Origin: Pseudomonas floridensis
Lineage (GTDB): Bacteria; Pseudomonadota; Gammaproteobacteria; Pseudomonadales; Pseudomonadaceae
Direction of reading: 5' to 3'
Assembly: GCF_002087235.1 (NCBI RefSeq)
Contig: NZ_MUIO01000021.1
Location: 124,001 to 188,000 of the forward strand
DNA: 64,000 nt
Below, piece after piece: positions 9,269-16,877 of this stretch. Positions within the stretch are counted from its first letter, which is position 1. Every line of letters starts with the position of its first letter. The notes under the pieces were generated by a model. That model was not told the origin of the DNA. It made no database searches and saw only the letters and a program-made list of their open reading frames with translations. The position numbers were made by a program, and so were the translations under genes.

Positions 9269-10503
9269 AAAAGCAACTAGCCCTGTGCATTGGGTTGGCC
9301 TTTGGTTGCACGATGGCCATCGCCGGCGATGACCTTGGCATTCGCAAGTACGACATCAATGAATTCAACCCTGTGCTCCTCGATCAGGTTAAAGAAATCA
9401 GTCGAAATGCGAGTGCCGCGCGCGCCGAAGCAAGCGGCCAAGATGACATGAGTTGGGTGAGTGAGATGGCCGAAAAGGCCATCGTTCAAGCCGGTGATGA
9501 AAATCCGCAGCAGAACGACTCAGCGCTGGCTAGCGCAGACGGCTCAGATCGCGAGAAAAAACATCCCCTTGGCGATGGAAATCGCACTCTGATTTTTGTG
9601 TCGTGGTCGATGGGCGCTACCGCCCTCAAAGACATACTTCTGTCGTTCGATGGACTGCCAGGTGTTGGCATTGTTTTTCGAGGAATACCTGATGGTATGT
9701 CGATGGGCGATGCTGTGACCAAAATGCACCTTCTCACGCAAGAGACGCAAAGCACAGTGAGCGTCCTGCTTGATCCTCTCGCATTCCAACGTCATATGGT
9801 GTCAGCAGTACCCACCGTGGCTCTCGAAGCACCGAATGATGCTCTGATCGCTAAAGCCGCTGGTTCGTCTTCTGTCAGCTACATCGAAGGAGCGGTCAAG
9901 GAAGGCAAGAGGGGAGATTTAGGCACTATTGGTTCCACAGAGGAAATCATCGAGCCTGACCTCATGGAGATTGCGAAACAGCGCATCGCAGATCTGGACA
10001 CCAACGCCATGAAAAAGCGAGCAATCGCCCGGTTTTGGGATAACCACAAAGGGCATCCACTGCCGCCGGTAACTGAGAGTGCCACCCGCCTCGTCGACGC
10101 ATCGGTCATTGTGCCCGATGACATTCTCGACAGCCAAGGCAGAGTCATTCAGAAGGCGGGAAGGATTAATCCACTCGACATGATGCCGTTTGACCAGAAA
10201 CTGGTGGTAATCGATCCGACGCAGCCTTGGCAGGTTGCCCTGGCGAAGCGCGAATACGCAGACCACGGGAAAAATCTGACCGTCACGATAATGGCTACTC
10301 AGATTCCCACTGCTTCTGGTTGGGAACTGTTCAACAGCGTACAGGACAACCTGGATGCGCCTCTCTACCTATTGCCGCCTGACATGGCGGAGCGCTTCCA
10401 GATCCTTCGCGCCCCTTCTGTCGTAACAGCCGACACGGAAAACTTCATCGTCCGCGAGGTTGCTCAATCCGCCTTCGAGGAGGCCAATCATGAGCATCAA
10501 TAA
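9262..10503 (+). CDS. traW: TrbC-TraW fusion, pilus assembly protein
   Basis: This 413-residue exported protein has its signal peptide ending near residue 21 (AIAG). The region around 105-205 matches F-type TrbC (LIFVSWSMG onward). The region around 285-400 matches TraW (DASVIVPDDILDSQG, then AGRINPLDMMPF). In the F plasmid these are separate genes. The fused form is the one known from SXT/R391 and IncC-type systems. It acts in the periplasm in pilus extension. The gene overlaps trhF at the 5' end and traU at the 3' end. Confidence 0.85.
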   Translation: MVKKQLALCIGLAFGCTMAIAGDDLGIRKYDINEFNPVLLDQVKEISRNASAARAEASGQDDMSWVSEMAEKAIVQAGDENPQQNDSALASADGSDREKKHPLGDGNRTLIFVSWSMGATALKDILLSFDGLPGVGIVFRGIPDGMSMGDAVTKMHLLTQETQSTVSVLLDPLAFQRHMVSAVPTVALEAPNDALIAKAAGSSSVSYIEGAVKEGKRGDLGTIGSTEEIIEPDLMEIAKQRIADLDTNAMKKRAIARFWDNHKGHPLPPVTESATRLVDASVIVPDDILDSQGRVIQKAGRINPLDMMPFDQKLVVIDPTQPWQVALAKREYADHGKNLTVTIMATQIPTASGWELFNSVQDNLDAPLYLLPPDMAERFQILRAPSVVTADTENFIVREVAQSAFEEANHEHQ

Positions 10504-11542
10504 GGTAATAGCCACCGCACTTCTGGTGATTGCGGGTATGTTTTCCCTGCCAGGGATAGCGGCTGATGCGGCATCGTCCGGTGAGGTGATGTGTGAGGAC
10601 TCTGGCCTTTTTGGTCCGAAGTTGTTCACCGACATCTGCTGGGCATGCCTATTCCCAATCCGTGTATCTGGTGTGCAAATAACCCCCGGCACAGCACCCG
10701 CCAAGGCTACAAAAATGGTCTTCTGTATTTGCCAGGAAGGCTCGTCCTCGATCTACAAGCCCGGAATCATTACTGCGATGTGGGAGCCGGCACGAATGGT
10801 TGAAACTGTCCGTAAGCCTGGTTGCTCGCCAACCCTAGGCGGTGTAACGCTCCCGTTTGGCAACAAGCGCAGCTATGGTCGGCTACGGCAGGACAACAGT
10901 ACCCAGACAGGACAGGCCGCCGGTTCGTTCTACCACGCTCACCTGTATGCTTTCCCGCTGCTTCAAATCCTCGATCTCTACACGCCTACGAAATGCAATC
11001 CGGACGGTTATCTCGACCTCGATATCATCTCTTTCACTGAGATCGACCCTACCTGGAACAACGGAACGTTGGCTTTCTTCCAGCACCCCGAGTCCGCGGC
11101 CGTGGCAAACCCAATCGCTATTGCGGCATGTGCTGCCGAATCCGCGCTGGTTACCGCTCGAAAGGAGCCTCTTGAGTCGCTTTGGTGGTGTACCGGTACA
11201 TGGGGGAGCATCTACCCATTTGCCGGCGTAACCGTGGCGCAAGATGCAAACCGGACGACAGCATTGCTGGCTGCGCGAGTGATCGCACAGCAACACCGCA
11301 GGGGCCTCGCTCGACGCACTATGGGTGATGAGAACGTGTGCAAGGCGGGGATCTACCCGACGATTCCGAAAAGTCAGTACAAAGTGACCCAGTTCTGGCC
11401 AAAGTCGCAGAACAGCAGAGCAATGTGGCTCGGAGAACCGCCCCAGACTTGGGAGGGCGGGCCTAGTCGGCATGTTCCAGGTACTGGGAACGATGCCATG
11501 TACATGTTCTGGCGATGGACCGATTGCTGCTCGAAGCTGTGA
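10490..11542 (+). CDS. traU: TraU, conjugal pilus assembly protein
   Basis: This 350-residue protein has a signal peptide (MSINKVIATALLVIAG onward) and many cysteines, including DICWACLFP, FCICQEG and a C-terminal DCCSK, as in TraU, a periplasmic protein needed for DNA transfer. The ATG at 10490 is chosen because GAGGAGG lies just before it; an earlier in-frame ATG at 10460 would put 10 extra residues before the signal peptide. It overlaps the TrbC-TraW gene by 14 nt. A terminator follows. No traN was found after it in this window. Confidence 0.92.
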   Translation: MSINKVIATALLVIAGMFSLPGIAADAASSGEVMCEDSGLFGPKLFTDICWACLFPIRVSGVQITPGTAPAKATKMVFCICQEGSSSIYKPGIITAMWEPARMVETVRKPGCSPTLGGVTLPFGNKRSYGRLRQDNSTQTGQAAGSFYHAHLYAFPLLQILDLYTPTKCNPDGYLDLDIISFTEIDPTWNNGTLAFFQHPESAAVANPIAIAACAAESALVTARKEPLESLWWCTGTWGSIYPFAGVTVAQDANRTTALLAARVIAQQHRRGLARRTMGDENVCKAGIYPTIPKSQYKVTQFWPKSQNSRAMWLGEPPQTWEGGPSRHVPGTGNDAMYMFWRWTDCCSKL

Positions 11543-11560
11543 CGAACCGTTCTAATGGAG

Positions 11561-11583
11561 AATCCGCCCGCAAGGGCGGATTT
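11561..11583 (+). terminator. Terminator after traU
   Basis: A 9-bp stem (AATCCGCCC with GGGCGGATT) with a tiny CGCAA loop lies 18 nt after the traU stop. The T run is short, so termination may be partial and let some reading into the NERD gene. Confidence 0.65.
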
Positions 11584-11591
11584 GCGATGGT

Positions 11592-12284
11592 ATGAATGAC
11601 TTTCTAATGCTGTATCTGCCCCCGGTTTTGATACTGGGGGTTCTAGCGGGCATCGCCCACGTCCGTTTACTTGAATTCCCTGCCTATCGAGGGTGGTGGG
11701 GGGAGTACAAGGTTAACTTCATGCTGCGCCTATGCCTCAGTGGCGATTACAAGGTGTTCGCCAACGCGATCTATCGTGGCAAGACAAGGGGAGAGTCGAC
11801 GCAGGTTGACCACATCATCGTGTCGCGCTACGGAATCTTTGTCCTGGAAACGAAGTGTTTCAAGGGCAAGATCATTACCTACCCGGAAGCCCCTGATAGC
11901 TGGTTGCAGATCGTTGGTCGAAGGAAATATCGCGTGCAAAACCCGCTGATGCAGAACTACGCACACGTGAAGGCAGTTCAGAAGGTCACCGGAGTCCACT
12001 CTCAGAAAATCCACAGCTACGCAGTGATGGCAGGCCAGGCCAGTTTTACCCATGGAATGCCTGAGCGGGTCTACAGCATTTGGGGCGTGATTCGTAAAAT
12101 CCAGTCCTACAAAGCCCCGGTTTTTACTCGGGGCCATGTGGTGTCAATTTGCCGGGCGCTGAGCGAGCGCAGAGTCAAGGGGGGGTATTGGGCTGCCAGA
12201 CGACATGTCGAAAAGCTGAAGCGCCGAGGGGAGGATGGATCTACAGCGTGCCATGAAGATAGACCCCGAGAGGAACACCTATAG
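11592..12284 (+). CDS. NERD-domain protein, membrane anchored
   Basis: This 230-residue protein has an N-terminal membrane segment (about 5-24) and then a NERD (nuclease-related) domain. The landmark residues are the G-E pair in WWGEYKVN, the Q-V-D-H-I-I strand and E-T-K in FVLETKCFKG, which together recall the PD-(D/E)xK nuclease core. NERD proteins occur on plasmids next to transfer genes, but their substrate is mostly unknown. The last 44 nt overlap the antisense small gene ending at 12241. Confidence 0.75.
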   Translation: MNDFLMLYLPPVLILGVLAGIAHVRLLEFPAYRGWWGEYKVNFMLRLCLSGDYKVFANAIYRGKTRGESTQVDHIIVSRYGIFVLETKCFKGKIITYPEAPDSWLQIVGRRKYRVQNPLMQNYAHVKAVQKVTGVHSQKIHSYAVMAGQASFTHGMPERVYSIWGVIRKIQSYKAPVFTRGHVVSICRALSERRVKGGYWAARRHVEKLKRRGEDGSTACHEDRPREEHL

Positions 12285-12486
12285 CCACTCCAATAAGAAC
12301 AGCAGCAGTGACAGAGACGATCGCGACCTTATCCCAAAATACTGCCTCGGAGGGCGCTTCAAGTGATTCGTCGGTGGCCAGCTGTTCTTCCCACAGTGGG
12401 GTGGCTTCGCGTGAAGGAGGCTGATCCGTCGCTTTTCTGCGTCTTCGACTGCTTCTTGCCTGTGTTGACGTAAGATCATCAAGCAT
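12241..12486 (-). CDS. Small single-pass membrane protein, unknown
   Basis: The 81-residue product has a hydrophilic, Arg/Lys-rich N-terminal half and one hydrophobic segment near the C-terminus (about 57-77). The ATG at 12486 is preferred because AGGAGAG precedes it; a longer version would start inside the upstream terminator. I do not recognise the family. It lies downstream of the DUF1845-like gene on the same strand, separated by a terminator, and its 3' end overlaps the NERD gene. Confidence 0.5.
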   Translation of the reverse strand: MLDDLTSTQARSSRRRRKATDQPPSREATPLWEEQLATDESLEAPSEAVFWDKVAIVSVTAAVLIGVAIGVPLGVYLHGTL

Positions 12487-12502
12487 AATGACTCTCCTAA
12501 GC

Positions 12503-12529
12503 AAAACGCCCCGCAATGCGGGGCGTTTT
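12503..12529 (-). terminator. Terminator after the DUF1845-like gene
   Basis: A perfect 11-bp stem (AAACGCCCCGC with GCGGGGCGTTT) has A/T-rich runs on both sides, so it could work in both directions. It lies 14 nt after the stop of the minus-strand gene 12544-13230. Confidence 0.8.
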
Positions 12530-12543
12530 CATTACTGGCGCGA

Positions 12544-13230
12544 TCAAGCAACTGCTTCTTCAGGAAGCGAATCGAGAGGGTCGGCATTGCCATCAGGCTC
12601 AATGTGACCAGCCGCCTCGCGCTCCTCCTTGTCAGCGGTCACTTTGGCTTCAGCCTTCTCGATATCTTCTTGGAGCTCTGCGACCTTGCTCGCGTATGCC
12701 TTTGCACGCGCGCTCTGACCGAGCCCAACGAGCGAGCGGATCAGCCGTGCCATTTGGTTGCTCTTGCTTGCACGAAACTCCTCAGCCTCCGAGCTATCGA
12801 TCTTCTCATGCAGCCAGGCTGTATCAACCTGGATAATCAGATGGTCAAATGCCTGAAGCAGGCTGCTCATCCGCTTGATTTCTGGGCTTGTGATTTCGAA
12901 TTCACGAGTCAGTGGTGAGCTGTACCCTGCAAGCTCTTTGATTCCCAGGCTCTTCAAAAGCGTGTCCATCCGCTCAGCCTCGTCACGCACGGCTACTTCC
13001 ATGCGCTCGATTTTCTTCGAGACCGCATCGACCACAGCTTTGTGATCAAAAGTCTTGAGGTTTTTGGCCAGCTTGCGGGACGTAACGTCGATGATAAAAA
13101 GGGCCGTCATGAGGCTATCGAAACGGTTGCCGGCAAAGAACTTCGCCTGCTCAGTGTTCAGTACCATCTTCCCTTTGAGGGATGGCTTGGAATATTGGTA
13201 CTTCGTCGGTTGTGGTTGAGTGGTCGCCAT
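12544..13230 (-). CDS. DUF1845-like protein, possible AcaB-type regulator
   Basis: This 228-residue soluble protein starts with a basic tail and KGKMVLNTEQAKFFAGNRFDS, followed by a helical region with regular heptads, and ends in an acidic tail. The pattern resembles DUF1845-type proteins common on conjugative elements. From memory, AcaB, an activator of IncC plasmid transfer, belongs to this group; I cannot confirm that here. A transfer box lies 65 nt upstream in the same spacing as for the tra operons, which supports a link to transfer control. Confidence 0.5.
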   Translation of the reverse strand: MATTQPQPTKYQYSKPSLKGKMVLNTEQAKFFAGNRFDSLMTALFIIDVTSRKLAKNLKTFDHKAVVDAVSKKIERMEVAVRDEAERMDTLLKSLGIKELAGYSSPLTREFEITSPEIKRMSSLLQAFDHLIIQVDTAWLHEKIDSSEAEEFRASKSNQMARLIRSLVGLGQSARAKAYASKVAELQEDIEKAEAKVTADKEEREAAGHIEPDGNADPLDSLPEEAVA

Positions 13231-13295
13231 TAGCGGTTTCTCCGGATGTTGGTGGCCGGACTATTGCACCAGCTTGCGGAGCCTCTGGATTTCGA

Positions 13296-13320
13296 TTTCG
13301 CGCACGATTTGCGTCGGAAT
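13296..13320 (-). promoter_or_regulatory. 25-bp palindromic transfer box, copy 3 (DUF1845-like gene)
   Basis: Read on the minus strand: left arm ATTCCGACG, centre CAAATC, right arm GTGCGCGAAA. The left arm is perfect and the right arm degenerate. It ends 65 nt before the gene start at 13230, the same distance as for traF and gene 53983. Confidence 0.55.
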
Positions 13321-13455
13321 TTGAAGTGATTTTTTCTGGTTGACGACAGACTGAAATGGCGGCGAGAATTACATCACTCATCGGCTAAGGTCGATTAAGA
13401 ATTTGCCTCCTGGAGGCCATTGACCCTAAGTGACAGCATGCTGCTGCCACTGGTA

Positions 13456-13568
13456 CCCAAGACGTGTATGCGTCTGGGAGCAAGCCAAGCTGAGCTTATC
13501 AGCTTAAAAACCAAGCCTACGTTCGCGTAGCGCCGATCAAAAAAGGAAGCCATTGGCTTCCTTTTTTT
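13456..13568 (+). ncRNA. Candidate structured small RNA with three hairpins and terminator
   Basis: Three consecutive hairpins are visible: 13456-13478 (CCC-A-AGACG with CGTCTGGG), 13487-13505 (AAGCTGA with TCAGCTT) and 13517-13530 (CTACG, loop TTCG, CGTAG). A strong terminator follows at 13539-13568 (GGAAGCC/GGCTTCC plus seven T). No convincing reading frame covers the stretch. A possible promoter is TTGACG at 13340 with GAGAAT at 13364 (18-nt spacer), which would give an RNA of about 190 nt. It could also be an attenuator-like leader of the gene at 13639. Confidence 0.45.
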
Positions 13569-13638
13569 GTGTCACAAAAACCCTGACGGGGAACTCCCGT
13601 TAGGGCGTTCTCCGTTTTAAAAAAATGGAGAACTGAAA

Positions 13639-13947
13639 ATGGCATCTACAACCCTCAAAGTTAAAGTGCTGACCGCGTTTGGCTTCCTCGTTGCTACGTT
13701 GGGAGCTGTATACGCACCGCAGTTTGCAAAGCATGTTTTGCCTTTGACACTCTGCGTGTTTCTCGCCGTGGTAATCCTGAATGCTGAGCAGATCCTGCGT
13801 GGTGTTCTGAGCTACCTACGCGGTTGTCTGAAGGCTTCGGCTCCTCAAGCAACCAAGACCTTACCCAACGCCCGTTGGTGTAGCAGCGTCGATTATGACA
13901 ACTACTACATTCCCTCCTACCTGCGTCGCCAGGGAGAAGAGAAATGA
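13639..13947 (+). CDS. Small membrane protein, unknown
   Basis: The 102-residue product has two hydrophobic segments (about 10-27 and 32-50) followed by a soluble C-terminus ending in DYDNYYIPSYLRRQGEEK. I do not recognise the family. The stop overlaps the next gene start by 4 nt (ATGA), so it is probably co-translated with the gene at 13944 and belongs to the primase operon. A separate inverted repeat, GTTCTCCGTTTT with TGGAGAAC, lies just before its start and contains the ribosome-site area. Confidence 0.6.
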   Translation: MASTTLKVKVLTAFGFLVATLGAVYAPQFAKHVLPLTLCVFLAVVILNAEQILRGVLSYLRGCLKASAPQATKTLPNARWCSSVDYDNYYIPSYLRRQGEEK

Positions 13948-14567
13948 TCCGTATTGACTTCGATGTTCCAAGCTATCTCCGACTGCCGCAAGGCCTATGC
14001 ATCGTTTCAGAGCGCCTGGCTCATAAGCTTCCCGAGCCAGAAAGCAATGAAGCGCGGCACCAAGCGCTTGAACCGGTGGTGATCAACACACTGTACCGGC
14101 CGGAAGGCCGCAACCAAGTTGTATCGATCGAGAACCAAGAGCAGGGCGAGATCAAAGGGGAGTTCATCCCTCGCGAATCCCAGCCCGCGCATCAAGAGAC
14201 AGCTCAAGAGATACAAGTCGCCCAAGGTGATGTGGATCAAGTTGAGCGCGCACCAGAACTCAATTTCCAAGGCGTTGCTGGCAGGTCTGTCACCGGCGAA
14301 TACCGCGGTTCAGGTTTCGCCCATTATCGATTTCTCAAGAAGAACGGAAAGTCGTTCTTCTTGCGTATCGGTGAACACCTGGTTTGGGGAATCGAGCTTA
14401 ACGCTCAGCTACGCAAATCTGGAGCGCAACAAGGTGACAAGATCTCCCTGACGTACCTTGGCAAAACCGCCGTGAGTGTGCTCAAAGAGGTCGTTGTCGA
14501 CGGTAAGAAAGAACAGGAGTGGGTTGATACCTACCGTAATTCCTGGGAAATCAAAATCGTGAAATAG
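13944..14567 (+). CDS. Protein with relaxase-tail-like C-terminal domain
   Basis: This 207-residue protein has a variable, Gln/Glu-rich N-terminal part (about 1-105). The C-terminal domain (about 110-190) has the pattern G-E-YRGSGFAHYRF, SFFLRI, VWGIEL, SGAQQGDKISL. That domain is usually found at the far C-terminus of conjugative relaxases and plasmid primases (my family-level recollection). Here it stands alone, directly before a primase gene. It might act as an accessory module of a relaxase or primase encoded in trans. No catalytic motifs are visible. Confidence 0.6.
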   Translation: MIRIDFDVPSYLRLPQGLCIVSERLAHKLPEPESNEARHQALEPVVINTLYRPEGRNQVVSIENQEQGEIKGEFIPRESQPAHQETAQEIQVAQGDVDQVERAPELNFQGVAGRSVTGEYRGSGFAHYRFLKKNGKSFFLRIGEHLVWGIELNAQLRKSGAQQGDKISLTYLGKTAVSVLKEVVVDGKKEQEWVDTYRNSWEIKIVK

Positions 14568-14572
14568 CCAGC

Positions 14573-14596
14573 AGATGCGCCCGTCCGGGCGCATCT
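14573..14596 (+). terminator. Strong GC hairpin between 13944 gene and primase
   Basis: An 11-bp perfect stem (AGATGCGCCCG with CGGGCGCATCT) has a 2-nt loop and no T run. It may be a stability or pausing element rather than a true terminator, because the primase gene follows 20 nt later. Confidence 0.4.
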
Positions 14597-14615
14597 CAAC
14601 CAACCGGAGGTACCC

Positions 14616-15731
14616 ATGTCCAAAGACTCAGAAGGCAATTACGCCCCAGAGAAGCAAGATGTGCTGGTAGCCGCTGATGGCCGCTGGCATGACATATACG
14701 CAAGCCTCGCATCTTCTTTGGTGCCGGCACACAAAAAAGCAGGACGTGGAGTCCCATGTCCGGTGCATGGTGGGGAAGACGGGTTCAAGATTTTCCGTAA
14801 GACGGCTGGATCGTCGAGCGGTGGGATCTGCCGTACCTGCGGAGTAAAGGCTGATGGCATAGCCTTACTGATGTGGGTCAACCGTTGGAGCTTTCACCAC
14901 GCCCTACAGGAGGTTGGGGCATTGCTACGGATCAAAGACCCGCATGGGCGCACCGCTGATGGCTTTGTCCCAAGCGTTGTAATCCGTAAGGAGCGAGCTC
15001 CGAGCAAGCCAGAGGCTTCCGACGATTGGCTGCGTGAGGCAATGCGCAACCTGTGGAAGGGGACAGTTCCTCTCACAGATCCATCAGCGGAGCCAGCAAG
15101 GCTCTATCTTCGCTCCCGAGGCATTCTTGCTTGGGATCGACCAGAGCTGAGCCGCTACGTTCGCTTCCATCCGGAATTGACCTACAAGGACAAATCCGGC
15201 AAGCGTTCCAAGCATCCGGGCATAGTGTGTACGCTCATCGATCCTGAAGGCCAGGCTGTGACCATCAACCGTCACTACCTGACAATGAAAGGTGAGAAAG
15301 CGGATCTCGCTGAGCCGAAAAAAATGTTCCCAATCCCCAGCAACCGAAAGCTTCCCGGCTGTGCGGTTCCAACATCTCATCCAGGAGAAGTCTTGGATGT
15401 ATGTGAAGGATTGGAAACAGCTCTATCGGTGGAAACAGCTATGGGTATACCAGTATGGCCCTTAGTGAATTCCTACCTGTTGGAGAGCTTCGTACCACCA
15501 GCCTGCACCAAAGCAGTCCGAATCTGGGCTGATAAGGACCGCAAGGAAGGAGGCCAAAAAGCGGCATTCGCTTTGAAAAAACGTCTGTGGGAAATGGGGA
15601 TCAAGGCGCAAATAATGCTGCCGGACATGCCCATCCCTGACGGCTCCAAAGGTGTCGATTGGAATGACGTTCTTCGTGAACGTGGTTCTCTCGGCTTCCT
15701 CGGTCACGAGGTCTATCGCGCACAGCGATAG
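14616..15731 (+). CDS. Plasmid DNA primase with zinc finger and Toprim domain
   Basis: The 371-residue protein has an N-terminal zinc-binding region (CPVHGGEDGF then CRTCG, about residues 49-82). A linker with an SRGI-like segment follows, and then a Toprim domain starting at DVCEGLETALSV (about 263) with the acidic motif W-A-D-K-D (about 307). It should make RNA primers for the incoming strand after conjugation or for plasmid replication. It starts at an ATG with CGGAGG upstream. The downstream spacer holds the box for the traF operon. Confidence 0.85.
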   Translation: MSKDSEGNYAPEKQDVLVAADGRWHDIYASLASSLVPAHKKAGRGVPCPVHGGEDGFKIFRKTAGSSSGGICRTCGVKADGIALLMWVNRWSFHHALQEVGALLRIKDPHGRTADGFVPSVVIRKERAPSKPEASDDWLREAMRNLWKGTVPLTDPSAEPARLYLRSRGILAWDRPELSRYVRFHPELTYKDKSGKRSKHPGIVCTLIDPEGQAVTINRHYLTMKGEKADLAEPKKMFPIPSNRKLPGCAVPTSHPGEVLDVCEGLETALSVETAMGIPVWPLVNSYLLESFVPPACTKAVRIWADKDRKEGGQKAAFALKKRLWEMGIKAQIMLPDMPIPDGSKGVDWNDVLRERGSLGFLGHEVYRAQR

Positions 15732-15761
15732 GCCTCTGGCCTTCTCAACTTCACCCCTCTT

Positions 15762-15786
15762 TTTCCGACCGTAAAAGCGCCTGAAA
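15762..15786 (+). promoter_or_regulatory. 25-bp palindromic transfer box, copy 4 (traF-H-G operon)
   Basis: Left arm TTTCCGACC, centre GTAAAA, right arm GCGCCTGAAA. It ends 65 nt before the traF start. Confidence 0.75.
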
Positions 15787-15851
15787 ACGCGCCCCCTCAT
15801 GCTGGCCAACGCTCACAATTCGAGCATCCCCCATCTTGGCCAGACGGACTC

Positions 15852-16877
15852 ATGACACCCCTAAAATTCCCTATCTTGTTGCTGGCTGCCGCTATAAGCA
15901 GCGGTTCCCTTGCGGGAGAGCCCAAACCCGCTGAGTCAAAAGCGCCCCCGGTTGCTGGTTCATCGTTCTACCAGGACAAAGAACGCGGCTGGTTCTGGTA
16001 CGAAGATCCCCCACCTGAACAGGAACCCGAAAAACCGAAGCCCGCGCCGGAGCTGCCGACCCCACCTCCAGCCGAGAAGAAAGCCTCGGAACCTGCCGCG
16101 CCCGAGTTGCCACCGACTGGCAGCGTGGCGTGGATTCGCGAAGTGCTTCCGAAACTGCGTGATGCAGCTATGGATAACCCCACCAAGGAGAATGTGAGCG
16201 CGTACTACTGGGCTCAGCGAATCATGCTCGATAAGGCCGAGCGATTCTCACGTCACTCCGTCGAGGTAATCCGTAACGATCCATTCCTCGATGAGGATAT
16301 GCGTTATCCCGCCTCGAACGCCGCCTCCGACGCGCTGGCAACGGCGGCCGGCAAGCAAAAAGAAACTCTGTTGAAGATGATCGCCGGCAGCTCTGCGCTG
16401 ATGTTTTTCTACAACGGTAACGACTGCATTCTTTGTGAACAGGCTCTGGCCGCGGTCTCAGCTCTCGAGTTCAGGTACGGATTTACTGTCATGCCCGTAT
16501 CGATGGACGGGGCTCCTCTTCCTGGAGGCAAGTATCCAAATACACAGTACGACACTGGCCTCGCAGAGCAGCTTGGCATCATCGCCTCGCCGGCGTTGGC
16601 CCTAGTCATCCCGCCGAATGACGTGAAGATCGTCAGCTTCAGCACCGTTTCAATGGAAACGGCAACCACTCGGATTCTAATGGCGGCGAATGAAGCTGGC
16701 CTGATTTCCGATCAGGAATACAACTCCACATCACGCCTAAACACCATGGGTTTGATCGACGCTACCAAATTGGCTGACGCCCCGCCCGACGCAACAAAGA
16801 ACCCTAGCGAATTCGTGAATCGCATGCGTGATGAAGCTCGTCGCGCCTTTCAAAAAGACAACGGAGGTGCCCAGTGA
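15852..16877 (+). CDS. traF: TraF, thioredoxin-like mating-pair protein
   Basis: This 341-residue protein begins with a signal peptide (about 1-21), then the TraF hallmark YQDKERGWFWYE (about 41-52). A long Pro/Glu-rich linker (about 53-85) follows and then a thioredoxin-like domain with C192-I-L-C195. In the F plasmid TraF lacks this pair; H-type and SXT-type TraF keep it, so it may still be redox active. It is the first gene of the traF-traH-traG operon and its stop overlaps traH by 4 nt. Confidence 0.88.
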   Translation: MTPLKFPILLLAAAISSGSLAGEPKPAESKAPPVAGSSFYQDKERGWFWYEDPPPEQEPEKPKPAPELPTPPPAEKKASEPAAPELPPTGSVAWIREVLPKLRDAAMDNPTKENVSAYYWAQRIMLDKAERFSRHSVEVIRNDPFLDEDMRYPASNAASDALATAAGKQKETLLKMIAGSSALMFFYNGNDCILCEQALAAVSALEFRYGFTVMPVSMDGAPLPGGKYPNTQYDTGLAEQLGIIASPALALVIPPNDVKIVSFSTVSMETATTRILMAANEAGLISDQEYNSTSRLNTMGLIDATKLADAPPDATKNPSEFVNRMRDEARRAFQKDNGGAQ

